Below are positions 10,753 to 22,370 of a DNA stretch of 64,000 nucleotides, in pieces. The notes under the pieces are model-generated. The model saw only the letters and a program-made list of their open reading frames with translations, ran no database searches and was not told the origin of the DNA. Made by a program: the position numbers and the translations under genes. The DNA comes from Lytechinus pictus (Eukaryota > Echinodermata > Echinoidea > Temnopleuroida > Toxopneustidae): the NCBI RefSeq assembly GCF_037042905.1, contig NC_087247.1, positions 65,061,420 through 65,125,419 on the forward strand. Direction: 5' to 3'. Each line of letters begins with the position of its first letter. Position 1 is the first letter of the stretch.

Positions 10753-11960
10753 TTGGGGAAGTACAATAAGAAACAAGATGGCGGCGTAAACATCGGGCAA
10801 GTCTCTTCCGTCTTTTCACAATATTTTTCATTTTTTTGATGAATTCTTGTTTTAAAAATAACAACGAGAGCGTAGAAATGTCGGAAATGAAGTTTTATCC
10901 CATGTATGGTAGGGGGCCCTAAAGCTACGCGGGTCCTAAAGCTACACACCACTCCAATGCGCATGCAATTTCAATTGCAAAATGCGCACTCTGTGTGGAG
11001 CTAGTGACTGCAGTGTGACGAACGATTCCTATTCATTTCTTAGTACAGAGGCTGCAATAAATCGCTAAATACAGAGAAAACCAGCAACTGTTTGGAATTT
11101 TGGAGTTATATTCAGTTTGATTTCATATTTTCCTATAAGAATATGAACATTATTTAGAAGTTTAGGCACAGGAAATACTTTTTCTTTGCATGATATTTAA
11201 ATTGAGTGCGTAGCTTTGCCTTTACTATTTTAGGACCCCTTCTACATCGGGCGGCGAAATTAAGAGGTGTTCGGAAAACACGGCGGGATTTTCGTATTAG
11301 TGAGTTTTGTGATATTTTCTTTTTGCTTTTTTTGGTTATGAATCTTTACAATATTTAACACAAATTTGTGAAAGATGGTTTGTTAGAATATAAAACTCGG
11401 CATAGTTTTTATCGTTTGTAAACAAAGTGCGTAGCTTAAAGCTAAATTACAGTATGAGTAATTGCAGTAAAACACTAATTTCGTGAGAAAGTCTGTAAAA
11501 CCAAGGACAAGGTTAAGTATGACTATATCATCGTGGATCTAGATCTGGTACAGTTACATAAACTGAACTTTGTGAAATCATAAAATCTAAGCTGAAATAC
11601 GATCACACTGAAGATCGCCAACACAGATAGGCACACGTGGGACAGTGTATTATATTGCTGGAATAAAGACCCAACGGAAGTGACCGAATCCGCGCTTATT
11701 TTGCTTATTTCTCAGCAATTACACAATTTCTTCCAGAATCCTTTGGCACATATTTTTTATTCATACAAACAGACACTTGGGTGGTCATTATATTAGATTC
11801 TGTAAAAAATCATTTTGAGATCGTTACCAGAACTGGAATTTAGCTTTAAGTTTAGGCCTAGGTCCCCCCATCATGATCATACATGATTTAGAAATTAGAG
11901 CTACTCAGCTAGGCCTAGAATAATCTTTTAGAAGGAAAGTAGAAATCTCGGGGGTGAAAG
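10753..11960 (+). repeat. AAGATGGCGGC-containing repeat, copy A, with about 1 kb of extra sequence inside
   Basis: Its outer parts (10753-10905 and 11870-11960) match, inverted, the two copies at 46300-46500 and 46640-46860: AAACAAGATGGCGGCGTAAA, AATGTCGGAAATGAAG and GAAGGAAAGTAGAAATCTCG. The middle (about 10906-11870) is absent from the other two copies and is probably an insertion. It repeats short GCGTAGCTTT / TAAAGCTACGC motifs. AAGATGGCGGC fits the published YY1 consensus. No reading frame continues past the ATGGCGGCGTAA stop. Confidence 0.65.
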
Positions 11961-12189
11961 TTTCAGGTTTTGGCTTCCATTGTGTGGGTCTATGGGATAG
12001 AAGGCCTGGCTTCATGAGAGTGACCTTACGTTAGTAAATGATTTTTACTCTCTAGAAGCCGCCTGGCTAGTCGCACCGTGCCAGTGAGATCAAGCAGGCG
12101 CAGGCGGCAAGACTCGGCACAGTGTGGCACAGGAGCATCCCCGGTACCGCAAACGGTATTGGGCGGTAGCTCCGCCTATGTCAAGTGAG

Positions 12190-12329
12190 CCAACAATAAG
12201 CCAGCCAACAGCAAGCCAGCCAACAGTTCCAGCCAACAATATCGCGATATAAGATAGATCAGATACAGGATTTTGCGCACGAAGAGAAGCGTACATTCTT
12301 GTACAAATCAATCAAACGGGGTCAGGGCT
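12190..12329 (+). repeat. Left copy of a 140-bp inverted repeat flanking the 181-bp satellite
   Basis: Runs from GCCAACAATAAGCCAGCC to CAAACGGGGTCAGG and matches 25147-25287 in reverse complement with few differences. It contains short CCAGCCAACAG reiterations. Outside it, both sides continue into a GGCGGAGCTACCGCC-like near-palindrome. Confidence 0.85.
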
Positions 12330-12574
12330 ACACGGGCCTAATCTCTAGTGGCAGGCCATAGATATTCATTCGAGCCAACCCATTGCTATTTTTTTTTATT
12401 TTGATATGGCTGATTGACAAAGTGTATGCATATGATTTTCCATCTAACACTGATTCTATTTTTGGTAATTACTAAACTTCCTTTTCCCAAATTGGGAAGA
12501 AATATCACCAATTTTGGACTATATTTTGACTGGCGGAAGGATTAGGGCTATTTTGCTGTTTGAGGTGATGAATC

Positions 12575-15500
12575 TCCTCTTTATAAAATACAATTGGAAG
12601 ATTGCTCCTGAAATATATTTTGGGTGTGTGTAGGGGGGTTTCCCTTCTTTCAATTTGTAAAGAAAAACAACGGGCTAGTGCTTTAGTTTTAGTAGCCCAC
12701 ACCCCTATATACTCTATGTTTTTTCGTATATTGAGGAGTAAATTTCAACTAAAAGTCCTCTTTATAAAATACAATTGGAAGATTGCTCCTGAAATATATT
12801 TTGGGTGTGTGTAGGGGGGTTTCCCTTCTTTCAATTTGTAAAGAAAAACAACGGGCTAGTGCTTTAGTTTTAGTAGCCCACACCCCTATATACTCTATGT
12901 TTTTTCGTATATTGAGGAGTAAATTTCAACTAAAAGTCCTCTTTATAAAATACAATTGGAAGATTGCTCCTGAAATATATTTTGGGTGTGTGTAGGGGGG
13001 TTTCCCTTCTTTCAATTTGTAAAGAAAAACAACGGGCTAGTGCTTTAGTTTTAGTAGCCCACACCCCTATATACTCTATGTTTTTTCGTATATTGAGGAG
13101 TAAATTTCAACTAAAAGTCCTCTTTATAAAATACAATTGGAAGATTGCTCCTGAAATATATTTTGGGTGTGTGTAGGGGGGTTTCCCTTCTTTCAATTTG
13201 TAAAGAAAAACAACGGGCTAGTGCTTTAGTTTTAGTAGCCCACACCCCTATATACTCTATGTTTTTTCGTATATTGAGGAGTAAATTTCAACTAAAAGTC
13301 CTCTTTATAAAATACAATTGGAAGATTGCTCCTGAAATATATTTTGGGTGTGTGTAGGGGGGTTTCCCTTCTTTCAATTTGTAAAGAAAAACAACGGGCT
13401 AGTGCTTTAGTTTTAGTAGCCCACACCCCTATATACTCTATGTTTTTTCGTATATTGAGGAGTAAATTTCAACTAAAAGTCCTCTTTATAAAATACAATT
13501 GGAAGATTGCTCCTGAAATATATTTTGGGTGTGTGTAGGGGGGTTTCCCTTCTTTCAATTTGTAAAGAAAAACAACGGGCTAGTGCTTTAGTTTTAGTAG
13601 CCCACACCCCTATATACTCTATGTTTTTTCGTATATTGAGGAGTAAATTTCAACTAAAAGTCCTCTTTATAAAATACAATTGGAAGATTGCTCCTGAAAT
13701 ATATTTTGGGTGTGTGTAGGGGGGTTTCCCTTCTTTCAATTTGTAAAGAAAAACAACGGGCTAGTGCTTTAGTTTTAGTAGCCCACACCCCTATATACTC
13801 TATGTTTTTTCGTATATTGAGGAGTAAATTTCAACTAAAAGTCCTCTTTATAAAATACAATTGGAAGATTGCTCCTGAAATATATTTTGGGTGTGTGTAG
13901 GGGGGTTTCCCTTCTTTCAATTTGTAAAGAAAAACAACGGGCTAGTGCTTTAGTTTTAGTAGCCCACACCCCTATATACTCTATGTTTTTTCGTATATTG
14001 AGGAGTAAATTTCAACTAAAAGTCCTCTTTATAAAATACAATTGGAAGATTGCTCCTGAAATATATTTTGGGTGTGTGTAGGGGGGTTTCCCTTCTTTCA
14101 ATTTGTAAAGAAAAACAACGGGCTAGTGCTTTAGTTTTAGTAGCCCACACCCCTATATACTCTATGTTTTTTCGTATATTGAGGAGTAAATTTCAACTAA
14201 AAGTCCTCTTTATAAAATACAATTGGAAGATTGCTCCTGAAATATATTTTGGGTGTGTGTAGGGGGGTTTCCCTTCTTTCAATTTGTAAAGAAAAACAAC
14301 GGGCTAGTGCTTTAGTTTTAGTAGCCCACACCCCTATATACTCTATGTTTTTTCGTATATTGAGGAGTAAATTTCAACTAAAAGTCCTCTTTATAAAATA
14401 CAATTGGAAGATTGCTCCTGAAATATATTTTGGGTGTGTGTAGGGGGGTTTCCCTTCTTTCAATTTGTAAAGAAAAACAACGGGCTAGTGCTTTAGTTTT
14501 AGTAGCCCACACCCCTATATACTCTATGTTTTTTCGTATATTGAGGAGTAAATTTCAACTAAAAGTCCTCTTTATAAAATACAATTGGAAGATTGCTCCT
14601 GAAATATATTTTGGGTGTGTGTAGGGGGGTTTCCCTTCTTTCAATTTGTAAAGAAAAACAACGGGCTAGTGCTTTAGTTTTAGTAGCCCACACCCCTATA
14701 TACTCTATGTTTTTTCGTATATTGAGGAGTAAATTTCAACTAAAAGTCCTCTTTATAAAATACAATTGGAAGATTGCTCCTGAAATATATTTTGGGTGTG
14801 TGTAGGGGGGTTTCCCTTCTTTCAATTTGTAAAGAAAAACAACGGGCTAGTGCTTTAGTTTTAGTAGCCCACACCCCTATATACTCTATGTTTTTTCGTA
14901 TATTGAGGAGTAAATTTCAACTAAAAGTCCTCTTTATAAAATACAATTGGAAGATTGCTCCTGAAATATATTTTGGGTGTGTGTAGGGGGGTTTCCCTTC
15001 TTTCAATTTGTAAAGAAAAACAACGGGCTAGTGCTTTAGTTTTAGTAGCCCACACCCCTATATACTCTATGTTTTTTCGTATATTGAGGAGTAAATTTCA
15101 ACTAAAAGTCCTCTTTATAAAATACAATTGGAAGATTGCTCCTGAAATATATTTTGGGTGTGTGTAGGGGGGTTTCCCTTCTTTCAATTTGTAAAGAAAA
15201 ACAACGGGCTAGTGCTTTAGTTTTAGTAGCCCACACCCCTATATACTCTATGTTTTTTCGTATATTGAGGAGTAAATTTCAACTAAAAGTCCTCTTTATA
15301 AAATACAATTGGAAGATTGCTCCTGAAATATATTTTGGGTGTGTGTAGGGGGGTTTCCCTTCTTTCAATTTGTAAAGAAAAACAACGGGCTAGTGCTTTA
15401 GTTTTAGTAGCCCACACCCCTATATACTCTATGTTTTTTCGTATATTGAGGAGTAAATTTCAACTAAAAGTCCTCTTTATAAAATACAATTGGAAGATTG

Positions 15501-17808
15501 CTCCTGAAATATATTTTGGGTGTGTGTAGGGGGGTTTCCCTTCTTTCAATTTGTAAAGAAAAACAACGGGCTAGTGCTTTAGTTTTAGTAGCCCACACCC
15601 CTATATACTCTATGTTTTTTCGTATATTGAGGAGTAAATTTCAACTAAAAGTCCTCTTTATAAAATACAATTGGAAGATTGCTCCTGAAATATATTTTGG
15701 GTGTGTGTAGGGGGGTTTCCCTTCTTTCAATTTGTAAAGAAAAACAACGGGCTAGTGCTTTAGTTTTAGTAGCCCACACCCCTATATACTCTATGTTTTT
15801 TCGTATATTGAGGAGTAAATTTCAACTAAAAGTCCTCTTTATAAAATACAATTGGAAGATTGCTCCTGAAATATATTTTGGGTGTGTGTAGGGGGGTTTC
15901 CCTTCTTTCAATTTGTAAAGAAAAACAACGGGCTAGTGCTTTAGTTTTAGTAGCCCACACCCCTATATACTCTATGTTTTTTCGTATATTGAGGAGTAAA
16001 TTTCAACTAAAAGTCCTCTTTATAAAATACAATTGGAAGATTGCTCCTGAAATATATTTTGGGTGTGTGTAGGGGGGTTTCCCTTCTTTCAATTTGTAAA
16101 GAAAAACAACGGGCTAGTGCTTTAGTTTTAGTAGCCCACACCCCTATATACTCTATGTTTTTTCGTATATTGAGGAGTAAATTTCAACTAAAAGTCCTCT
16201 TTATAAAATACAATTGGAAGATTGCTCCTGAAATATATTTTGGGTGTGTGTAGGGGGGTTTCCCTTCTTTCAATTTGTAAAGAAAAACAACGGGCTAGTG
16301 CTTTAGTTTTAGTAGCCCACACCCCTATATACTCTATGTTTTTTCGTATATTGAGGAGTAAATTTCAACTAAAAGTCCTCTTTATAAAATACAATTGGAA
16401 GATTGCTCCTGAAATATATTTTGGGTGTGTGTAGGGGGGTTTCCCTTCTTTCAATTTGTAAAGAAAAACAACGGGCTAGTGCTTTAGTTTTAGTAGCCCA
16501 CACCCCTATATACTCTATGTTTTTTCGTATATTGAGGAGTAAATTTCAACTAAAAGTCCTCTTTATAAAATACAATTGGAAGATTGCTCCTGAAATATAT
16601 TTTGGGTGTGTGTAGGGGGGTTTCCCTTCTTTCAATTTGTAAAGAAAAACAACGGGCTAGTGCTTTAGTTTTAGTAGCCCACACCCCTATATACTCTATG
16701 TTTTTTCGTATATTGAGGAGTAAATTTCAACTAAAAGTCCTCTTTATAAAATACAATTGGAAGATTGCTCCTGAAATATATTTTGGGTGTGTGTAGGGGG
16801 GTTTCCCTTCTTTCAATTTGTAAAGAAAAACAACGGGCTAGTGCTTTAGTTTTAGTAGCCCACACCCCTATATACTCTATGTTTTTTCGTATATTGAGGA
16901 GTAAATTTCAACTAAAAGTCCTCTTTATAAAATACAATTGGAAGATTGCTCCTGAAATATATTTTGGGTGTGTGTAGGGGGGTTTCCCTTCTTTCAATTT
17001 GTAAAGAAAAACAACGGGCTAGTGCTTTAGTTTTAGTAGCCCACACCCCTATATACTCTATGTTTTTTCGTATATTGAGGATTAAATTTCAACTAAAAGT
17101 CCTCTTTATAAAATACAATTGGAAGATTGCTCCTGAAATATATTTTGGGTGTGTGTAGGGGGGTTTCCCTTCTTTCAATTTGTAAAGAAAAACAACGGGC
17201 TAGTGCTTTAGTTTTAGTAGCCCACACCCCTATATACTCTATGTTTTTTCGTATATTGAGGAGTAAATTTCAACTAAAAGTCCTCTTTATAAAATACAAT
17301 TGGAAGATTGCTCCTGAAATATATTTTGGGTGTGTGTAGGGGGGTTTCCCTTCTTTCAATTTGTAAAGAAAAACAACGGGCTAGTGCTTTAGTTTTAGTA
17401 GCCCACACCCCTATATACTCTATGTTTTTTCGTATATTGAGGAGTAAATTTCAACTAAAAGTCCTCTTTATAAAATACAATTGGAAGATTGCTCCTGAAA
17501 TATATTTTGGGTGTGTGTAGGGGGGTTTCCCTTCTTTCAATTTGTAAAGAAAAACAACGGGCTAGTGCTTTAGTTTTAGTAGCCCACACCCCTATATACT
17601 CTATGTTTTTTCGTATATTGAGGAGTAAATTTCAACTAAAAGTCCTCTTTATAAAATACAATTGGAAGATTGCTCCTGAAATATATTTTGGGTGTGTGTA
17701 GGGGGGTTTCCCTTCTTTCAATTTGTAAAGAAAAACAACGGGCTAGTGCTTTAGTTTTAGTAGCCCACACCCCTATATACTCTATGTTTCTTTCGTATAT
17801 TGAAGAGT
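12575..17808 (+). repeat. 181-bp tandem array (left arm), about 29 units
   Basis: Period is exactly 181 bp from 12575 to 17808. Landmarks per unit are TCCTCTTTATAAAATACAAT, GGGTGTGTGTAGGGGGGTTT, CAACGGGCTAGTGCTTTAG and TTTCGTATATTGAGGAGTAA. Twenty-eight consecutive units translate identically except one base change at about 17082. The last unit (from about 17640) has two or three changes. GGGCTA...TAGCCC in each unit could form a small stem. The 70-codon frame starts at TTG, runs past one period and is not a credible gene. Such uniformity means very recent amplification or homogenisation. Confidence 0.97.
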
Positions 17809-17830
17809 AATCTAGAATGACTTTTCTTTC

Positions 17831-17950
17831 TGATAAAGATTGATTGGAAGACTGCTCCTAAATCAAATTTCGGGTGTGTGAAGGGGAGTTTCCCTTCTTT
17901 CAATTCTTAAACAAAAACAAATGGTTAGTGCTTTACTTTTATTAGCCCAT
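17831..17950 (+). repeat. Diverged partial 181-bp unit at the inner edge of the left arm
   Basis: Aligns to the unit from GATTGGAAGACTGCTCCTAA through GGGTGTGTGAAGGGGAGTTT and TTAGTGCTTTACTTTTATTA, with many substitutions. It is much older than the adjacent uniform array. Confidence 0.85.
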
Positions 17951-18539
17951 TACAGACGTTTAGCGAAAAATGTCAAGGGGGGGGGGCTTATTAAGCTCCC
18001 CCTCCTCCTCGGGCTAGATAGGGTTAAGGGGGCTACAGCCTTCTCCCCCATTAACCCCACTTTGTTTTGTTTTGAAGTAAGATAATACGCGAAAAAGAGC
18101 ATTGTGAAACAGAAATATAATTCGCACTGTATAGGCTTTTTAAGTGGTGTATAATGCAAAATAACTTTCAATACCCAAGAAATTTTCTCGCTTGGTCACT
18201 TGTTTCTATAGCTGTTATTCTGACTCTCTTTTGTTATCAACACTGGCGTACAGATGGAGAGGGGGAGGGCTTTTGTGGGCTGGAGCCCTCATAAATTCCA
18301 ACCATTTTTTTTTCAATTCCCTCGAAGTTATATATAAAAAAATATGAATATATATATATATATATGTCCGTGTGAGGGTGTGTCAGTGTGATGGTGTGTG
18401 TTTGTGTGTGTGTGTGTACGCGTACTTGCCACTTGTTAATATAAACGTATTGAAGGAATTAGGGAACTCGCTCCACATACCAGAAATTTCTTTATGGATC
18501 AATCTTCCCAGGAGGGTGGGATCACTATTTTTTTTAACT
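17951..18539. other. Spacer at the centre of the inverted satellite
   Basis: This is the only stretch between + and - oriented satellite units. It holds a G-run followed by the small palindrome GGGGCTTATTAAGCTCCCC, a (TA)n tract at about 18349-18365, and a (GT)n-rich stretch at about 18366-18418. No gene seen. Confidence 0.7.
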
Positions 18540-19161
18540 TTAGGACTAGCCCCTTGTTTGTAACCCTAGATTGCAAATATGTGAAACCCCCTACAAACAA
18601 CTGAAAGCTCTACCAGGAGCAATTTTTCTATTTGCTTTCAACAGGCAATCTTTTTCCATTATATCATTCTCAATATTTTTAAAACATCGAGTATATTATA
18701 GGAGTGCGGGCAACTAAAAAAATCAGCCCTAGCCCTTCTTAGTACCCAAAAATTGAAATGAGGTTTAATAAACTTCCAACAAACAACCGAATGGTCTTTT
18801 AGGAGCTATATTTCCGTATGCTATCAGGAGGTTTTTTAATTTTATTTAATCCCCAATTACTTTCAACACTAAAATAAGGACAAAAAAAAAGAATATAAAT
18901 AATATATAGGAGTGTGGGCTACTGAAATGTAGGCACTAACCCCCCCCCCCCTTATAAACGAATTGACAGAAGGAAAACTCCCCTCCACAAACACCCGAAA
19001 AAATTTTCAGGGGCAATCTTCACTTTTGCTTTTCAGTCAAGAATACTTTCATTTTTATTCACCCCTCAATAGTAAAAAAGAAATACTTTTTAAAAGGGCG
19101 CAAATAATAAGAGAGGGCCAGTGAACCTTATCAAAGGACAAGCCCCTTCATTCTATCAATA
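18540..19161 (-). repeat. Highly diverged 181-bp-family units, - orientation (inner right arm)
   Basis: Three to four degraded units keep landmarks of the reverse-complement unit: CCAGGAGCAATTTTTC, GAGTATATTATAGGAGTG, TATAGGAGTGTGGGCTACTG and CAGGGGCAATCTTC. They are much more diverged than the outer units and are cut at 19161 by the TA-flanked element. Confidence 0.75.
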
Positions 19162-21363
19162 CAGTGCGTATCAATAAAAACTGGACAATTTTGAAAAGTC
19201 TATCAAATTTTTTTTTCAAATTATGATGTCTATATTTTGATGTTTATAGATGCTCTGAAACCTTATATTTTAAATGCAATTTTAAGAAATGAATTTTGTT
19301 CATGCTTGAACGAACACGAGATTTGTCAAGGGTTCAAAAATAGGTTTGTGCAGAAATGAGAGGAAACAAAATATATGGTCATTAGACTTCCTGCTAAGCA
19401 GTAAACTTCCTCTTAACATTTTCATTATCTTTGCCATTGTTTTTAAAATTATGTTTCAAAATTCACTCACAAACTTATTTAGTTACTTAAAAAAAAAGTT
19501 ATTTTTTAGGATTGCATATCTAATAATCAATAATAGTCAACCCAAGAAATGCCTAATTGCATTTTTTTTTTGGCCTCAATTAGAGGATTTTATTTACAAC
19601 AAAACAACATAACACATTATGAAAATGAGCATACATGACATTACAGGAAATTTCAGAAATTAAAACAAAAATTTACATAATAATGTAATTATGCAATAAT
19701 CTTACGTAATCTTTAACATAAATTTAAAAAAACATTAAATGGAAACATGAAATTCACAGTGTTTCAAATATATTCCATAATTTCTTTGGGTAGATGAACA
19801 TATCTTTTTCTGTACCGAGGTTTCATTTCTATTCTTCTTTCTATTTCTCTTAAAAATATGAATTTCAGATCCAGTTTAATTTGACCAGTAAAATTATTAC
19901 TGGTCCAGCCAAAATTGTACTGGTCCAGTTTAATTTGACCAGTAATTTATTACTGGTCCAGCAAAAATTGTACTGGCCCAGTTTAATTTGACCAGTAAAA
20001 TTATTACTGGTCCAGCAAAAATTGTACTGGTCCAGTTTAATTTGACCAGTAAAATTATTACTGGTCCAGCAAAAATTGTACTGGTCCAGTATAATTTGAC
20101 CAGTAAAATTACTGGTCCACCACAATTTGTACTGGTCCAGTTCAATTGGACCAGTAAAATTATTACTGGTCCAGTTAGTTTGACCAGTATATTTGTTACT
20201 GGTCCAGTTAAATTTGACCATCAAAAAATTACTGGTCCAGCTTATAGCAGACAAGTATATTTTGTTCCAATTTCCAGAGTTACCAATTAAATTTTACTGG
20301 TGTAACTGGTCCAGCCGTACTGGTTTTTCCTTCTGGGATTGCCTCTCTTTTCGTTTCCACTCATGTTTCTTAAAACGATGACTTTGTGAATGCACCAAAG
20401 TGCGATAGTCAGAAGTAAAACTAATTTTTCGTCTACTTCATGTTTAAACAAAATTTTAATGATTGATTTCTAAATCTTTATGAAATATTTGCTGGATTAT
20501 TTTTTTTTTAAATTCAAAGAATGGTTTGTTCAAATCACAAGAAATGAAAGCGTAATGAATATCTTCCTCTACTTCACAACGAGAACAGATGTTATCATTC
20601 ACCAAACCCCTAATTGTTAATTGTTAGTTGTTAATAGGGTGAATTTGCTGTACTTTATTCAAATCATTATAATTGCTTTTTGGTGCATTTATAAATGTAA
20701 ACTTATAAGAAACAAAACAGGAAAAGATTGTCGAGAACTTAATTTGGAATATTTGTTTGAAAAAGAAATATGTAAACATGTGATGTGATTTTGAATGTTC
20801 AATTATGTATATAATAAATGCCCATGGTGGTTTTAAAAAAAAATATATAATTGTGTGTTAGATAGGATATTAAATTATCAATTCTAACAGAAAAGGATTT
20901 ATCTGCTTGTTGCATGAAATAAAATGGTTTGAATTGATTACAAGCTCTCAAATTCCTAATTACAAATTGGGTCATTCTTGGTTGACAAAAAATGTTAGTA
21001 TGAAAGAATATTCATTGCTAAAAAAATAATTTATTGAAATGAAAAAGTAAAATAAATATACAGCTTTGTACGTGACATTTGCGACCAAAATCTGAAAACT
21101 ATGGCAAAAATAATCTGCTGATTGGCAAGAAGTCTTATAACCATACACTTCATTTCCTACCACTTAGCGCAATCCTATATTTGAACCCCCGACAAAACCA
21201 TCTCGTGTGCACTCAAGCATGAACAAATTAAAAAAAAAAAACATTTTGAATTTGATCGATAAGATTTCAGAGCATCTATGAACATCAAAATATAGACATC
21301 ATAATTCAAAAGGGTATTTTGATAGACGTTTCATAACTGTCCCGTTTTTATTGATACGCACTG
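19162..21363. mobile_element. 2.2-kb Tc1/mariner-like non-autonomous transposon
   Basis: Terminal inverted repeats of nearly 200 bp start CAGTGCGTATCAATAAAAAC on both sides and continue through TTATGATGTCTATATTTTGATG and GTTCATGCTTGA. TA dinucleotides flank both ends (19160-19161 and 21364-21365). The host sequence on either side joins into one diverged 181-bp-family unit, confirming insertion with TA duplication, the mark of Tc1/mariner. No transposase frame with a DDE/D pattern is visible. The interior is AT-rich and carries an ACCAGT-type element remnant. Confidence 0.85.
19870..20336 (-). repeat. ACTGGTCCAGT element remnant with tandem array of 53-54 bp
   Basis: About six units contain ACTGGTCCAG, TTTAATTTGACCAGTAA and AATTGTACTGGTCCAG. 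The right end, TTCCAATTTCCAGAGTTACC through ACTGGTTTTTCCTTCTGGG, matches the right end of the complete element at 28606-30964, so it is the same family. The left end is truncated. The open frames here are repeat shadows. Confidence 0.8.
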
Positions 21364-22370
21364 TAAAATTGAATAAAAAGGGTCACCCCCTTCAAAAATA
21401 CGATAGCTCTCTTCATTTATCAGGAACTTTTTTTTTACATACTCCTCAATATTCTTAAAACTGGAGTATATAGGGGTAAGGGCTACTAAAACTAAAGCAC
21501 TAGCCCGTTGTTTTTCTTTACAAATTGAAAGAAGGAAAACCCCCCTCCACACACCCAAAATATATTTCAGGAGCAATCTTCCAATTGTATTTTATAAAGA
21601 GGACTTTTAGTTGAAATTTACTCCTCAATATACGAAAAAACATAGAGTATATAGGGGTGTGGGCTACTAAAACTAAAGCACTAGCCCGTTGTTTTTCTTT
21701 ACAAATTGAAAGAAGGGAAACCCCCCTACACACACCCAAAATAAATTTCAGGAGCAATCTTCCAATTGTATTTTATAAAGAGGACTTTTTGTTGAAATTT
21801 ACTCCTCAATATACGAAAAAACATAGAGTATATAGGGGTGTGGGCTACTAAAACTAAAGCACTAGCCCGTTGTTTTCCTTTACAAATTGAAAGAAGGGAA
21901 ACCCCCCTACACACACCCAAAATAAATTTCAGGAGCAATCTTCCAATTGTATTTTATAAAGAGGACTTTTAGTTCAAATTTACTCCTCAATATATATAAA
22001 AACGTGGAATATATAGGAATGTATATGAGTGTGGGCTACTAAAACGAAGGCACTAGCCCGTTGTTTTTCTTTACAAATTGAGAGAAGGGAAACCCCCCTC
22101 CACACACCCAAAATATATTTCAGGAGCAATCTTCCAATTGTATTTAATAAAGAGGACTTTTAGTTCAAATTTACTCCTCAATATACGAAAAAAACCTAGA
22201 GTATATAGGGGTGTGGGCTACTAAAACTAAAGCACTAGTCCGTTGTGTTTATTTACTAATTGAAAGAAGGGAAACCCCCCTACACACAGCCAAAATAAAT
22301 TTCAGGAGCAATCTTCCAATTGTATTTTATAAAGAGGACTTTTAGTTCAAATTTACTCCTCAATATATGT
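21364..22370 (-). repeat. 181-bp-family array, right arm segment I
   Basis: About 5.5 units in - orientation. The innermost (21366-21500) is diverged and completes the unit split by the mariner-like element. Outer units are over 90% like the left-arm unit. Two subtypes are present: type A, as in the left arm, and type B, with ACGTGGAATATATAGGAATG and AAACGAAGGCACTAGCCC. Confidence 0.93.

Noticed and set aside
12602..17701. Twenty-eight identical 70-residue frames in tandem
   Set aside because: They begin at TTG, each runs past the 181-bp period into the next unit, and the period is not a multiple of 3. They are shadows of the satellite.
19865..20290. Repeat protein rich in WTSN/NFTGQ or TGPAKIVLVQ on either strand
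   Set aside because: Both strands are open because of the 53-54-bp ACTGGTCCAGT array. No start context or flanking exon.
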